Shown: positions 9,142 to 18,479, counted from the first letter of the stretch. The stretch: 64,000 nt of DNA from Pseudomonadota bacterium (GCA_023388335.1 JAEWGL010000226.1:1-64000); one strand, 5' to 3'. Numbers and translations: made by a program. Notes: generated from the letters alone by a model not told the origin.

Positions 9142-10365
9142 TCAGTCGCGCACGTAAATGATTTCCGGACCGTCTTCGTCGTCCTCGTCATCATCCCAGT
9201 CGTCATCGTCGCCGATGTCGTGCACGCTCTTGACGCCGGTGCGGCGCAGGGCGCGGGCATCGTCCAGGGCCTGCAGCTGGGCACGTGCCTCGTCCTCGAT
9301 ACGCTGATCGAGATCGGCCAGTTCCTCGGCATAGGCCGGGTCATTGGCCAAGCGATCGGCGCGGTCTTCGAGGTAGCGCATGATGTCGCGGCTGAGCTGC
9401 TCGGTGCCTTGCTTGGAAATGGCCGAGATCACGTAGACCGGACCTTCCCACTGCAGGCGCTCGACCACTTCCTTGACCCGCTCGTCGCGCTCGTCATCCA
9501 TGAGCATGTCGGACTTGTTCAGCACCAGCCAGCGATCACGCTCGGCCAACGACGGGCTGAAGCGGGTCAGCTCATTGACGATGACTTCAGCGGCATCGGC
9601 GGTGCTGCTGTCATCCAGCGGCGCCAAGTCGACCAGGTGCAGCAGCAGACGGGTACGCGCCAGGTGCTTGAGGAAGCGGATACCCAGGCCAGCACCGTCG
9701 GAGGCGCCTTCGATCAGGCCGGGAATGTCGGCAATGACGAAGCTCTTCCAGCGGTCGACGCTGACCACGCCCAGGTTTGGCACCAGGGTGGTGAACGGGT
9801 AGTCGGCAACCTTCGGCTTGGCGGCCGAAACCGAGCGGATGAACGTGCTCTTGCCGGCGTTGGGCAGGCCGAGCAGGCCGACGTCGGCCAATACCTTCAT
9901 TTCCAGCTTCAGGTCACGCTGATCACCCGGCTTGCCCGGCGTGGTCTGGCGCGGCGCACGGTTGGTGCTGGACTTGAAGCGGGTGTTGCCCAGGCCGTGC
10001 CAGCCACCTTGGGCGACCATCAGCTTTTGCCCGGCCTTGACCAGGTCACCGATGACTTCCTGGGTGCTGGCGTCGATCACGGTGGTGCCCACCGGTACGC
10101 GCAGGACCAGGTCTTCGCCCTTCTTGCCGGTGCAGTCGGTGCTGCCGCCGTTGGCACCGCGCTGGGCATCGAAATGCCGGGTGTAGCGGTAGTCGACCAG
10201 GGTGTTGAGGTTTTCGTCGGCGATCATGAACACCGAACCGCCATCACCACCGTCACCGCCGTTGGGACCACCGTTCTCGATGAACTTCTCGCGGCGGAAG
10301 CTCATGCAACCGTTACCACCATCACCGGCCTTGACCCGGATCGATACTTCGTCAACAAACTTCAT
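9142..10365 (-). CDS. obgE: Obg family GTPase (ObgE/CgtA)
   Basis: Essential GTPase linked to 50S ribosome maturation and the stringent response. The 407-aa protein has the glycine-rich Obg fold (1-158, starting MKFVDEVSIRVKAGDGGNG), the G1 loop GLPNAGKS near residue 166, DIPGLIEGA (G3) and NKSDML (G4). It ends in a very acidic tail (DDDDWDDDEDDEDG). GAGG upstream of the ATG supports the start. It follows rplU-rpmA, with a terminator between. Confidence 0.96.
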   Translation of the reverse strand: MKFVDEVSIRVKAGDGGNGCMSFRREKFIENGGPNGGDGGDGGSVFMIADENLNTLVDYRYTRHFDAQRGANGGSTDCTGKKGEDLVLRVPVGTTVIDASTQEVIGDLVKAGQKLMVAQGGWHGLGNTRFKSSTNRAPRQTTPGKPGDQRDLKLEMKVLADVGLLGLPNAGKSTFIRSVSAAKPKVADYPFTTLVPNLGVVSVDRWKSFVIADIPGLIEGASDGAGLGIRFLKHLARTRLLLHLVDLAPLDDSSTADAAEVIVNELTRFSPSLAERDRWLVLNKSDMLMDDERDERVKEVVERLQWEGPVYVISAISKQGTEQLSRDIMRYLEDRADRLANDPAYAEELADLDQRIEDEARAQLQALDDARALRRTGVKSVHDIGDDDDWDDDEDDEDGPEIIYVRD

Positions 10366-10510
10366 AAAAACCGCCTCTCGTCAGGTGGACGAGCTGAATG
10401 ACACAAAGACATAAGGCTCTTGCAAAAATGAGCGCGGCGGCCCCGTCACGACGTAGAACCCAGCGCCGGCAGCCCATACAAACAGCTTTGCAAGAGACTC
10501 ACCACAAACG

Positions 10511-10537
10511 AAAAAGCCCCGTCGCATGACGGGGCTT
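10511..10537 (-). terminator. Rho-independent terminator after rpmA
   Basis: Stem GCCCCGTC / GACGGGGC with loop GCAT, followed on the minus strand by TTTTT. It lies 18 bp beyond the rpmA stop and separates the ribosomal protein pair from obgE. Confidence 0.85.
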
Positions 10538-10554
10538 CTCCAGCGACAGCGCGA

Positions 10555-10812
10555 TTAACCCGCGACGACGCTTACGTAACGGCGGTTGAACTCGCCTTTC
10601 TTCTCGAACTTGATCACGCCTTCGATCTTGGCGAACAAGGTGTGATCCTTGCCCATGCCAACGCCGTAGCCGGCGTGGAACTGGGTGCCACGCTGACGGA
10701 CGATGATGTTGCCGGCCTTGATGACCTGGCCGCCATACATCTTCACGCCAAGGCGTTTCGATTCTGAGTCGCGACCGTTACGGGTACTACCACCAGCTTT
10801 TTTATGTGCCAT
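10555..10812 (-). CDS. rpmA: 50S ribosomal protein L27
   Basis: The 85-aa protein begins MAHKKAGGSTRNGRDSESKR, the conserved L27 start whose N-terminus reaches the peptidyl transferase centre. There is no cleavable N-terminal extension of the Firmicutes type. GGAG lies just upstream of the ATG. It follows rplU after 34 bp. Confidence 0.98.
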   Translation of the reverse strand: MAHKKAGGSTRNGRDSESKRLGVKMYGGQVIKAGNIIVRQRGTQFHAGYGVGMGKDHTLFAKIEGVIKFEKKGEFNRRYVSVVAG

Positions 10813-10846
10813 GGTTCAATTCTCCAAAGATTGGGGATTAAGGCGA

Positions 10847-11158
10847 TTACGCCTGAATACCGGTGATTTTGATCTCGGTGAACCACTGGCGGTGGCCCAT
10901 ACGCTTCATGTGGTGCTTACGGCGACGGAACTTGATGATGCGCACTTTATCGTGACGGCCTTGCGAAACGACTTCAGCGACAACCGTGGCGCCAGCAACG
11001 ACTGGGGCGCCGATGTTCACGTCGTCGCCATTGGCGACCAGCAGAACGCGATCGAAGGTCACGGATTCGCCAGTGGCGACTTCCAGTTTCTCGATCTTCA
11101 GGTATTCACCTTCGGCGACTTTGTACTGCTTGCCACCGGTAACAATTACTGCGTACAT
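10847..11158 (-). CDS. rplU: 50S ribosomal protein L21
   Basis: The 103-aa protein starts MYAVIVTGGKQYKVAEG and carries the family signature in KFRRRKHHMKRMGHRQ. The start at 11158 has GGAGA at good spacing; the longer open frame upstream to 11248 is leader sequence. It heads the rplU-rpmA-obgE cluster, divergent from ispB. Confidence 0.98.
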   Translation of the reverse strand: MYAVIVTGGKQYKVAEGEYLKIEKLEVATGESVTFDRVLLVANGDDVNIGAPVVAGATVVAEVVSQGRHDKVRIIKFRRRKHHMKRMGHRQWFTEIKITGIQA

Positions 11159-11404
11159 GGTATTTCTCCGATAATCCTGCTCACCCAGCTCTTTATAGGA
11201 AGAGTATTGGCTGGCATGGCTGCATAGGGCTGGAACGGCCCGGTGCAATTGCGTAAGGCAGGTGCTGCCCAGGGAAGTTCAGGGTGCGCGATTGTACGCA
11301 AGCCGCCGCGCCCTTGCAAGTACCGACCCCGGCCCGCGGGCGCCGCGCCTTGACACGCCGGGACCCGCGACCTAGCATGCCGCGCAACCCCAATGGAGCA
11401 GCCG

Positions 11405-12373
11405 ATGCAACCCCAAGCTTTCTACCGCGCGGTAGCTGACGATTTCAGCGCCGTCGACGAGATCATCAAGAAGCAGCTGACCTCGCGCGTGCCGCTGGTA
11501 TCGAAGATCGGCGACTATATCACTTCGGCCGGCGGCAAGCGCCTGCGCCCGCTGCTGGTACTGCTCTGTGGCAAGGCTCTGGGCCGCGAAGGCGACGACC
11601 TGCGCCTGCTCGCCGCGACCATCGAGTTCCTGCACACCGCCACCCTGCTGCACGACGACGTGGTCGACATGTCCGGCATGCGCCGTGGCCGCTCCACCGC
11701 CAACGCCCTGTGGGGCAATGCGCCGAGCGTTCTGGTCGGTGACTTCCTGTACTCGCGCTCGTTCGAGATGATGGTCGAGCTGGGCTCCATGCCGGTCATG
11801 CAGATCCTCTCCAAGGCCACCCGCGTGATCGCCGAGGGTGAGGTGCTGCAGCTGTCCAAGGTGCGCGACGCCAGCACCACCGAAGAGGTGTACATGGACG
11901 TCATCCGCGGCAAGACCGCGATGCTCTTCGAAGCTTCGACCCACAGCGCCGCCGCCCTGGCCGAAGCCGGCGAGACCCAGCGCGAGGCCCTGCGGACCTT
12001 CGGCGACCACCTGGGCGTGGCGTTCCAGCTGGTCGACGACCTGCTCGACTACAAGGGCGACGCGCAGACCCTGGGCAAGAACGTCGGCGACGACCTGGCC
12101 GAGGGCAAGCCGACCCTGCCGCTGATCTACACCATGCGTGAGGGTAGCGCTGAACAGGCCGCGCTGGTTCGCCAGGCGATCCAGAAAGGTGGCCTTGAGG
12201 ACCTGGAGCAGATCCGCGTCGCCGTGGAAGCTTCCGGCGCGCTGGACTACACCGCGCAGATGGCCCGCGACTACGTTGCCCGCGCCATCGCCTGCCTGGA
12301 CGTGCTGCCTGCCAGCGAGTACCGCGATGCGCTGGTCGAGCTGAGCGAGTTCGCTGTAGCCCGTACGCATTAA
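11405..12373 (+). CDS. ispB: Trans-polyprenyl diphosphate synthase (ubiquinone side chain)
   Basis: Builds the long prenyl tail of ubiquinone from IPP. The 322-aa protein has both Asp-rich motifs, HDDVVD at about residues 85-90 and VDDLLDYKGD near 212. The start at 11405 is preferred to the ATG at 11393 because GGAG (11395-11398) sits six bases before it. Pseudomonads usually make Q9, so the product may be nonaprenyl rather than octaprenyl diphosphate; the sequence does not settle chain length. Confidence 0.93.
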   Translation: MQPQAFYRAVADDFSAVDEIIKKQLTSRVPLVSKIGDYITSAGGKRLRPLLVLLCGKALGREGDDLRLLAATIEFLHTATLLHDDVVDMSGMRRGRSTANALWGNAPSVLVGDFLYSRSFEMMVELGSMPVMQILSKATRVIAEGEVLQLSKVRDASTTEEVYMDVIRGKTAMLFEASTHSAAALAEAGETQREALRTFGDHLGVAFQLVDDLLDYKGDAQTLGKNVGDDLAEGKPTLPLIYTMREGSAEQAALVRQAIQKGGLEDLEQIRVAVEASGALDYTAQMARDYVARAIACLDVLPASEYRDALVELSEFAVARTH

Positions 12374-12384
12374 TCCTCTACAAA

Positions 12385-12443
12385 ACCCATTCGCGAACAA
12401 GTCGCAGCGCCGAATCGTCGCTGCGACTTATTCGCGAATGGGT
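12385..12443 (+). terminator. Long hairpin after ispB
   Basis: Arms ACCCATTCGCGAA-n-AAGTCGCAGCG and CGCTGCGACTT-n-TTCGCGAATGGGT pair over 24 bases with one mismatch around a 9-nt loop. It starts 11 bp after the ispB stop. There is no T run, so it may be a REP-like element or a transcript-stabilising hairpin rather than a classical terminator. Confidence 0.6.
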
Positions 12444-12522
12444 CGATGCACATCTTGCTGACCCGCTTCGAGGCAAAACCTTATACAATGTGTGCTTTTA
12501 CACACCTGTTCGAGGACCCTAA

Positions 12523-12864
12523 GTGAGCACTTTGCCACCCTGCCCCAAATGCAACTCCGAATACACCTATGAAGATGGCACCCAGCTGATCTGCCCGGAG
12601 TGCGCCCACGAGTGGCCGGCCAACGGCGAAGCCGAAGCTGCCAGCGACGAGGTGGTGAAGAAGGATTCGGTGGGCAACGTCCTGCAGGATGGCGATACCG
12701 TCACCGTGATCAAGGATCTCAAGGTCAAGGGTTCGTCCCTGGTGGTCAAGGTTGGCACCAAGGTCAAGAACATCCGCCTGTGTGACGGCGACCACGACAT
12801 CGATTGCAAGATCGACGGCATCGGCGCGATGAAGCTGAAATCGGAATTCGTGCGTAAGGTCTGA
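12523..12864 (+). CDS. yjdM: Zinc-ribbon protein YjdM (PhnA family)
   Basis: A 113-aa protein with an N-terminal zinc ribbon (CPKC at 7-10, CPEC near 26-29) and the C-terminal KOW-like PhnA domain (SVGNVLQDGDTVTVIKDLKVKG). The role of the family is not well established; the old link to phosphonate use is doubtful. The start is GTG at 12523. Confidence 0.9.
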   Translation: MSTLPPCPKCNSEYTYEDGTQLICPECAHEWPANGEAEAASDEVVKKDSVGNVLQDGDTVTVIKDLKVKGSSLVVKVGTKVKNIRLCDGDHDIDCKIDGIGAMKLKSEFVRKV

Positions 12865-12964
12865 AGCGCCCGCGAAACGGGGCTGCCGCGGTGGCCTCGA
12901 CAGATTCTGCAATGGATTCTGCGACCGGTCGGACAGAAATCCGCCAATAGGCACTTGCTATTCT

Positions 12965-12983
12965 GATAATAAGAATTATTCTC
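12965..12983 (+). promoter_or_regulatory. Fur box upstream of the 81-aa ORF
   Basis: GATAATAAGAATTATTCTC matches the 19-bp Fur consensus GATAATGATAATCATTATC at 15 of 19 positions. It lies 29 bp before the ATG at 13013, where Fur would block transcription when iron is plentiful. Confidence 0.75.
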
Positions 12984-13012
12984 ATTGGAAATTGATTCCA
13001 AGGAGAATAGCC

Positions 13013-13258
13013 ATGACTTATCTGATCGACGCCTGGCTTGACCGTCCTCACCCCTACCTGCGCATCCTGCACCGGGAAACCGGCGAAGTCTGTGCCGTGA
13101 TCGAGGAAGAGGCGCTGGATGAGCTGCGTGACCAGGGCGACCTGGACTTCACCGGCCTCAATTCCAACGAGCCCATCGTGCTTAAAGAGCTGGTGCGCAA
13201 CCTGTTTCTGTTCTGCTATGCCCGGGCGTTGCGTCCGGGCGGCGCGCAGTGGCATTGA
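13013..13258 (+). CDS. Small conserved protein, probably iron-repressed
   Basis: An 81-aa acidic protein (MTYLIDAWLDRPHPYLRI ... RALRPGGAQWH) of unknown function. It has no signal peptide or membrane helix. AAGGAG before the ATG at 13013 supports the start. Its position between ispB/yjdM and fklB, together with the Fur box, matches the P. aeruginosa gene PA4570, which I recall as strongly induced by iron starvation. Confidence 0.75.
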   Translation: MTYLIDAWLDRPHPYLRILHRETGEVCAVIEEEALDELRDQGDLDFTGLNSNEPIVLKELVRNLFLFCYARALRPGGAQWH

Positions 13259-13313
13259 CTGGCCTGCCAACTGCCCCCACAGGGAGGCAGCCGGCGGGCT
13301 GGAGCCAAGGACG

Positions 13314-13931
13314 TTACAGTACGTCCAGCAGCTCCACATCGAACACCAGCACGCTGTGCGGCGGGATGCTGCCGACGCCCTGGGCACCGTAGGCCAGTTC
13401 GCTTGGCACGTACAGGCGCCATTTGCTGCCGGCGTTCATCAGCTGCAGTGCTTCGGTCCAGCCAGCGATCACGCCGCCCACTGGGAATTCGGCTGGCTGG
13501 CCGCGCTCGTAGGAGCTGTCGAACACGGTGCCGTCGATCAGAGTACCGTGGTAATGGGTACGCACGTTGTCTTCACGCGATGGCTTGGCGCCCTCGCCTG
13601 CGGTCAGCACTTCGAATTGCAGGCCCGAAGCCAGGGTGGTGATGCCCTCACGCTTGGCGTTTTCAACCAGGAAGGACTTGCCCTCAGCCGCGGCGGCCTC
13701 AGCCTTGGCAGCAGCTTCGGCCTGCATGACGTCACGGATGACCTTGAAGCTGGCCGACAGGTCGGCCTCGCTGACACGGCTTTCCTGGCCATTGAAGGCA
13801 TCGGTCAGGCCAGCCAGGATGGCGTCCAGGTTCACGCCAGGTGGCGGGTTGTCGCGCAGCTGACCGCCCAGTTGACGGCCAATGCCGTAGCTGACGCGGG
13901 TTTCGTCGGTAGACAGGTTGAGTTCGGACAT
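13314..13931 (-). CDS. fklB: FKBP-type peptidyl-prolyl cis-trans isomerase FklB
   Basis: Folding enzyme with an N-terminal dimerisation region (1-95, ending in an Ala/Glu-rich helix) and a C-terminal FKBP domain (GTVFDSSYERGQPAEFPVGG, WRLYVPSELAYG). The 205-aa length matches E. coli FklB. No signal peptide is seen, so it is cytoplasmic. GGAG precedes the ATG. Confidence 0.93.
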   Translation of the reverse strand: MSELNLSTDETRVSYGIGRQLGGQLRDNPPPGVNLDAILAGLTDAFNGQESRVSEADLSASFKVIRDVMQAEAAAKAEAAAAEGKSFLVENAKREGITTLASGLQFEVLTAGEGAKPSREDNVRTHYHGTLIDGTVFDSSYERGQPAEFPVGGVIAGWTEALQLMNAGSKWRLYVPSELAYGAQGVGSIPPHSVLVFDVELLDVL

Positions 13932-14132
13932 TAGCTTGCTCCGCTACAGGGCGCGCGACAGCCGCGCCCTTGATGAAAAGGGCGAGCAGCCTAGCATACT
14001 GCAGCGAGGCAGATCAGCTACCAGGCGGAACGCCGGGAAATCGACAGTTCGAGGTCCTTCTGCCCCTGGTTGCGCAAATTGCGCCTTTTTATCCCGCACC
14101 GACCGATGCACCAGGTTCATCGACACTGCGGA

Positions 14133-14621
14133 TCAGTGCTTGGTGAGCTTGTCCAGGTAGCCCATGGCGAAGGCGGAGATAACGAAGGTCATGTGGATGA
14201 TCACGTACCACATCAGGTACTGCGTCGAGATGTTCTGCGCATCCATGAACACCCGCAGCAGGTGGATCGAGGAGATGGCGACGATCGATGCGGCGACCTT
14301 CATCTTCAGCGAGGAAGAGTCCATCTTGCCCAGCCAGTTGAGCTTCTCCTTGCTGTCATCGATGTCCAGTTGCGAGACGAAGTTCTCGTAGCCGGAGAAC
14401 ATCACCATGACCAGCAAACCGCCAACCAGCGACATGTCGATCAACGACAGGATCACCAGGATCAGGTCCGCTTCGCTCAAAGCGAAGACGTTGGGCAGTA
14501 CGTGGTAGATCTCCTGGAAGAACTTCAACGCCAGGGCCAGCAGGCCCAGCGACAGACCGAAATAGATGGGCGCGAGCAGCCAGCGCGAGGCATACATCAC
14601 GTTTTCGAGGACACGTTCCAT
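14133..14621 (-). CDS. yqhA: UPF0114/YqhA family membrane protein
   Basis: A 162-aa inner-membrane protein of unknown function with about four hydrophobic segments, near 12-32, 52-76, 107-127 and 136-155. The opening MERVLENVMYASRWLLAPIY is the family signature. The ribosome site is weak. Confidence 0.9.
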   Translation of the reverse strand: MERVLENVMYASRWLLAPIYFGLSLGLLALALKFFQEIYHVLPNVFALSEADLILVILSLIDMSLVGGLLVMVMFSGYENFVSQLDIDDSKEKLNWLGKMDSSSLKMKVAASIVAISSIHLLRVFMDAQNISTQYLMWYVIIHMTFVISAFAMGYLDKLTKH

Positions 14622-14686
14622 GGAAGATAAGACCCGTCAGGTGGCAAAAAAGCGAGCGCGAGTATAGCCAGCCACCCGTGGCAGAG

Positions 14687-14713
14687 AAAAGCCTGCGGCA
14701 GGGCGCCGCAGGC
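14687..14713 (-). terminator. Terminator after the 113-aa ORF
   Basis: Stem GCCTGCGGC / GCCGCAGGC followed on the minus strand by TTTT. It lies 17 bp beyond the stop of the gene at 14731-15072. Confidence 0.7.
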
Positions 14714-14730
14714 GATGAAGCGTGTGCGGC

Positions 14731-15072
14731 TCAGTTTTCCGGCTGGAATTGGTAGTCACCGAGGTTACGCACACGCTCGCCGTTGATTCGACGAAGCTGC
14801 GCCTGCAGGTGCAGGCACCAGATCGGCGGATCGTCGGCCACCTGATAGCCATGCAGGGTCAGGCTGTCGACGATGGCGTTGAGCACGGATTCGGCCACCA
14901 GCGGCCCATGAAAAGGCCCCTGGGCCTTGATTGCCGAGGGTTGTTCACCGGCCATGCCGGCTGCAAAAAGCAGGGTCCACATGCCCTTGTCACCGGCCAG
15001 TGGACGGATGCTGCACTCAATGCGGGTCACCAGGCCCATGCATTGGCGGGTAAGGCTGAGGCTTCGCGGCAT
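14731..15072 (-). CDS. Conserved hypothetical protein
   Basis: A 113-aa protein with no recognised domain, signal peptide or membrane helix. GAGGG seven bases before the ATG and a good terminator support it as a real gene. In P. aeruginosa a hypothetical gene holds the same place between yqhA and the Lon-like protease (PA4575). Confidence 0.7.
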   Translation of the reverse strand: MPRSLSLTRQCMGLVTRIECSIRPLAGDKGMWTLLFAAGMAGEQPSAIKAQGPFHGPLVAESVLNAIVDSLTLHGYQVADDPPIWCLHLQAQLRRINGERVRNLGDYQFQPEN

Positions 15073-15230
15073 GGCGACGACCCTCGATAAAAATCGCGGT
15101 CAGCCCGCCAGAGGCAGGCTGTTCCATCCTGAACCTGATTGCTGTCCTTGTTCCAGCATAGATGATGACCAGAGCAGGTGGAAAACCGGCGCTGAACGGT
15201 AGCATTGTGCCGGCGCGCCGGTTTATTGAC

Positions 15231-17669
15231 TCAGGCCGGTTTAGCCTGTGCCAAGGCCTCTTCGAGCCTGTCCTTTTCCGCTTCCTTGATCTCTTCCTCG
15301 CTGACCATTTCAGCAATGAAGCGCAGGCGTTCCACTACCCGAGCGTTGACGCTGCCATCAGGGAACTGACCGTTTTCATCCGGCGCCCCGGCATCCTCGC
15401 CGACCAGCAGGCTGAGTGCCTCATCGGCCTGGCTCACCGCATAGACATAGAACTTGCCTGCCTCGACCGCCTGCAGCACGCGTTCATCAAGCATCAGGGT
15501 GGCGACATTGGGACGCGGGATGATCACCCCCTGATCGCCGGTCAGGCCCCGGGCCTCACAGAGCCGGAAGAAGCCCTCGATCTTCTCGTTGACCCCACCG
15601 ACGGCCTGTACTTCGCCGAACTGGTTGATGGATCCGGTGATGGCGAAGCACTGCTTGAGCGGCGTCTTCGACAGCGCCGAAATCAGCGTGCAGACCTCGC
15701 CAAGCGAGGCGCTGTCGCCGTCCACGTAGCCGTAGGACTGCTCCAGGGCGATGCTCGCCGAAATCGCCAGGGGGAATTCCTGCGCGTAGCGACTGCCCAG
15801 GTAGCCGGTGAGGATCATCACCCCCTTGGAGTGGATCGGCTGGCCGAGGTTGACCTCGCGCTCGATGTCGACGATGCCGCTGCCGCCCGGGTAGACGGTG
15901 GCCGAAATTCGCGCCGGCACGCCGAAGGCCGAGTCACCCACCTCCAGTACGGTCAGGCCGTTGCACTTGCCGATGGCCGCGCCCTCGGTGTCGATCAGGA
16001 TGATACCGGCGAGCATGTCGTCGAGGATCCGCGCCGACACCCGGCCGGTCCGCGTGGCCTTAGCCTTGAGCGCGCGCTCGATGTGACCGGCGTCGGTCAT
16101 CTCGTCGCCGGCCAGCTGGCGGATGAAGTCGGCCTCGCTGACCAGCTGGAACAGGTCGCCGATGCGCGCCGACAGTCGCCCCTGGTGCTCGGCCAGGCGC
16201 GCGCTGTAGGTGGCCAAGCGCGCGACCGCATCAGAGGTCAACGGCGACATGCCCTCTTCGCTGGTGCGGGTCTTGAGCAACTGGGCGAACTGCTCCAGGT
16301 TCTCGTCTGCCATGGGCATGTCTTCGTCAAAGTCGACCAGCACGCGGAACATCTCCTGGAAGTCCGGATCATGGTCCTGCAGCGCATAGTACAGCTGGCG
16401 CGAGCCGATGATCACCAGCTTGACGTTGAGGGCGATCATCTGCGGATTGAGCGTGATGGCCGAGACACGGCCCAGCTCGCCCAGCGGCGACTCCATCTTC
16501 AGCTTGCGCGACTGCAGGGCACGCTTGAGCGCATCCCAGACGAAGGGCTCGCCGAGCATCTTCTCCGCCTCGAGGACCAGAAAGCCGCCGTTGGCACGGT
16601 GCAGGGCACCGGGGCGCAGCTGGCGGTAGGAGGTGTACAGCGCACCCTGGTCGGTGCTGTATTCGATGCGGCCGAACAGGTTGTCGTAGGTCGGGTGCGG
16701 CTCGAACACCACCGGCGCGCCACCGCTGGCGTGGTGGCCGACCACCAGGCTCGGCGCGTACTGCTCCTCGAGCAGCTTGCGCGCCACGGCATCGGGCTTG
16801 CTATCCTCGACCAGTTGCTCGACTACCGTACGCAGCAGGTTGAGCTGCATCGATTGCAGGTAGGCGCAGACCACCGCGTTTTCCGCGTACTTTTCAGACA
16901 ACGGTGCCAGCAGCGGCTCCAGAGCCAGGGTGATGGTTTCTTCGTTGAGCTGGCGCAAGTGATTGCTCGACTCGCGCTTCCATTGCGGCAGGCTGGCCAG
17001 TTCTTCGTTCAGCCGCTCCTCCAGACCGGCGATATCCTCATGGAAGCGATCGCGCACTTCATCGGGCAACTGGGCGAACTCGGCCTCGTCCAGTGCTTTG
17101 CCGTCGCTCATGGGGGTGAAGGCGACGTTGCTGCTGTCGCGGTAGAGGGCCACGTCCTTTTCCAGCGAAGCTCGCTCGATCACATCCAGGGCCCGGTCAT
17201 AACGCTGATTGAACGCGCGGTCGATGGCGCTCTTCTTCTGCTGGTAGGAAGGGTGCTCGAACACCGCCGGGAAGGTGGACAGCAGGTTGTCGATCAGGCC
17301 GTTCATGTCGGTGCTGAAGTCACCCGCGGTGCCGGCGGGCAATTCCAGCGCACGCGGCTCGCGCGGTTCGTCGAAGTTGTTGACGTAGAGCCAGTCGGCC
17401 GGGGTCTGCTGGCGCTTGCCCTCGGCCTTGAGGTAGCGCTTGACGAACGAGAAGCGCCCGGTGCCCGGCTCACCCATGACATACACGTTGTAGCCAGGGC
17501 GCGGCATGGCAACGCCGAACTGCAGGGCCTCGACGGCACGTTCCTGGCCCAGCACACCACGAAACGGCTCCAAATCGTCAGTATTGGTGAAAGCAAACTG
17601 TTCAGCGGTAAAACGCCGGGTCAGGGCTTCAGGCGCAAGACGCAGGCTCGCAGCGACAGGATCGGGCAT
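15231..17669 (-). CDS. Lon-related S16 protease (LonB/YcbZ type) with AAA-like domain
   Basis: An 812-aa protein of the Lon-like family that lacks the Lon substrate-binding N-domain. The C-terminal protease domain has the catalytic Ser in GDSASLGEVCT (about residue 653) and Lys in GGVNEKIEGF (about 695). The P-loop reads GEPGTGRFS, with Arg where ATPases have Lys, so nucleotide use may be altered. No membrane helix is seen, unlike archaeal LonB. AGGAAG supports the start at 17669. Confidence 0.88.
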   Translation of the reverse strand: MPDPVAASLRLAPEALTRRFTAEQFAFTNTDDLEPFRGVLGQERAVEALQFGVAMPRPGYNVYVMGEPGTGRFSFVKRYLKAEGKRQQTPADWLYVNNFDEPREPRALELPAGTAGDFSTDMNGLIDNLLSTFPAVFEHPSYQQKKSAIDRAFNQRYDRALDVIERASLEKDVALYRDSSNVAFTPMSDGKALDEAEFAQLPDEVRDRFHEDIAGLEERLNEELASLPQWKRESSNHLRQLNEETITLALEPLLAPLSEKYAENAVVCAYLQSMQLNLLRTVVEQLVEDSKPDAVARKLLEEQYAPSLVVGHHASGGAPVVFEPHPTYDNLFGRIEYSTDQGALYTSYRQLRPGALHRANGGFLVLEAEKMLGEPFVWDALKRALQSRKLKMESPLGELGRVSAITLNPQMIALNVKLVIIGSRQLYYALQDHDPDFQEMFRVLVDFDEDMPMADENLEQFAQLLKTRTSEEGMSPLTSDAVARLATYSARLAEHQGRLSARIGDLFQLVSEADFIRQLAGDEMTDAGHIERALKAKATRTGRVSARILDDMLAGIILIDTEGAAIGKCNGLTVLEVGDSAFGVPARISATVYPGGSGIVDIEREVNLGQPIHSKGVMILTGYLGSRYAQEFPLAISASIALEQSYGYVDGDSASLGEVCTLISALSKTPLKQCFAITGSINQFGEVQAVGGVNEKIEGFFRLCEARGLTGDQGVIIPRPNVATLMLDERVLQAVEAGKFYVYAVSQADEALSLLVGEDAGAPDENGQFPDGSVNARVVERLRFIAEMVSEEEIKEAEKDRLEEALAQAKPA

Positions 17670-17913
17670 GTGGCTTCCTTACTTCGGCGGGGCAGATGAC
17701 GGCATTCTGGCGCCGCCTGACCGCGCGTTGCAAGGCTCACCGGGACTTTATGTCGCGTCACTCTTGCCTGCAATTTTTCGCACTCACTCACGCAACCTTT
17801 AGATCATGCCTAAACTCCAAACTGCGCGGGTGGGTATACGCTTCCCCCGACCTGGCTGCTGCATGGGCCAGAAAACCCTGACCTTTGGTACTTCCGAGAA
17901 AGAGAACAAAGCT

Positions 17914-18402
17914 ATGAAACGGATTCTTCTGGGTACTCTGTTCACCGCCGTCTCCCTGAACGCCATGGCCCAGGCGCCAGGCGGGCCGGACTGCGGCTGG
18001 GGCAACCTGCTGTTCGAGGGCCAGCGCGGCACCCCGGCGCACTTCCTTGCCTCCACCACCAACGGCACCTCCGGTAACGCCACCTTCGGCATGACCTCCG
18101 GCACCAACGGCTGCTCGACCAACGCATCCCTGACCTACGGCGGCAAATCCTGGTTTGCCATGAACGGCATGATGAACGAGCTCTCCGAGGACATGGCCAA
18201 GGGCCAGGGCGAAGCCCTGACCACCTACGCGGTGGTCCTTGGCGTAGCCCCTGAAGACCGCGCGCACTTCGCCGCTGTCACCCACCAGCACTTCCAGCAG
18301 ATCTTCAACAGCGCCGACGTGACTGCCGAGGATGTCCATAGCAACACGCTGGCCATTCTCAAGAGCGATCCGCGCCTGGCCAAATACGCCACCCAGGCCT
18401 GA
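17914..18402 (+). CDS. DUF3015 exported protein
   Basis: A 162-aa protein with a clear signal peptide (MKRILLGTLFTAVSLNAMA). The mature part is Gly/Asn/Thr-rich, with two Cys (PDCGWGN and TNGCSTN) that could form a disulfide. The family is of unknown function. The upstream frame to 17806 lacks a ribosome site. A terminator follows after 9 bp. Confidence 0.85.
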   Translation: MKRILLGTLFTAVSLNAMAQAPGGPDCGWGNLLFEGQRGTPAHFLASTTNGTSGNATFGMTSGTNGCSTNASLTYGGKSWFAMNGMMNELSEDMAKGQGEALTTYAVVLGVAPEDRAHFAAVTHQHFQQIFNSADVTAEDVHSNTLAILKSDPRLAKYATQA

Positions 18403-18411
18403 GTCTGGCCT

Positions 18412-18437
18412 ACCCTGCCCCCTGGGGGCAGGGTTTT
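18412..18437 (+). terminator. Terminator after the DUF3015 gene
   Basis: Stem ACCCTGCCCC / GGGCAGGGT followed by TTTT, nine bases beyond the stop codon. Confidence 0.75.
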
Positions 18438-18479
18438 GCCCGCCTTCCTTTCGGCATCATTCAGACGTAGTTGCCCGAT

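Noticed and set aside
12481..12954. 157-aa minus-strand ORF opposite yjdM
   Set aside because: Antisense shadow of a zinc-ribbon gene with clear motifs on the plus strand.
15162..17699. 845-aa open frame on the plus strand opposite the Lon-like protease
   Set aside because: It is a GC-rich antisense shadow with no domain; the minus-strand protein has clear family motifs. The same applies to long opposite frames at 5307-7205, 38451-40907 and 57352-59184.
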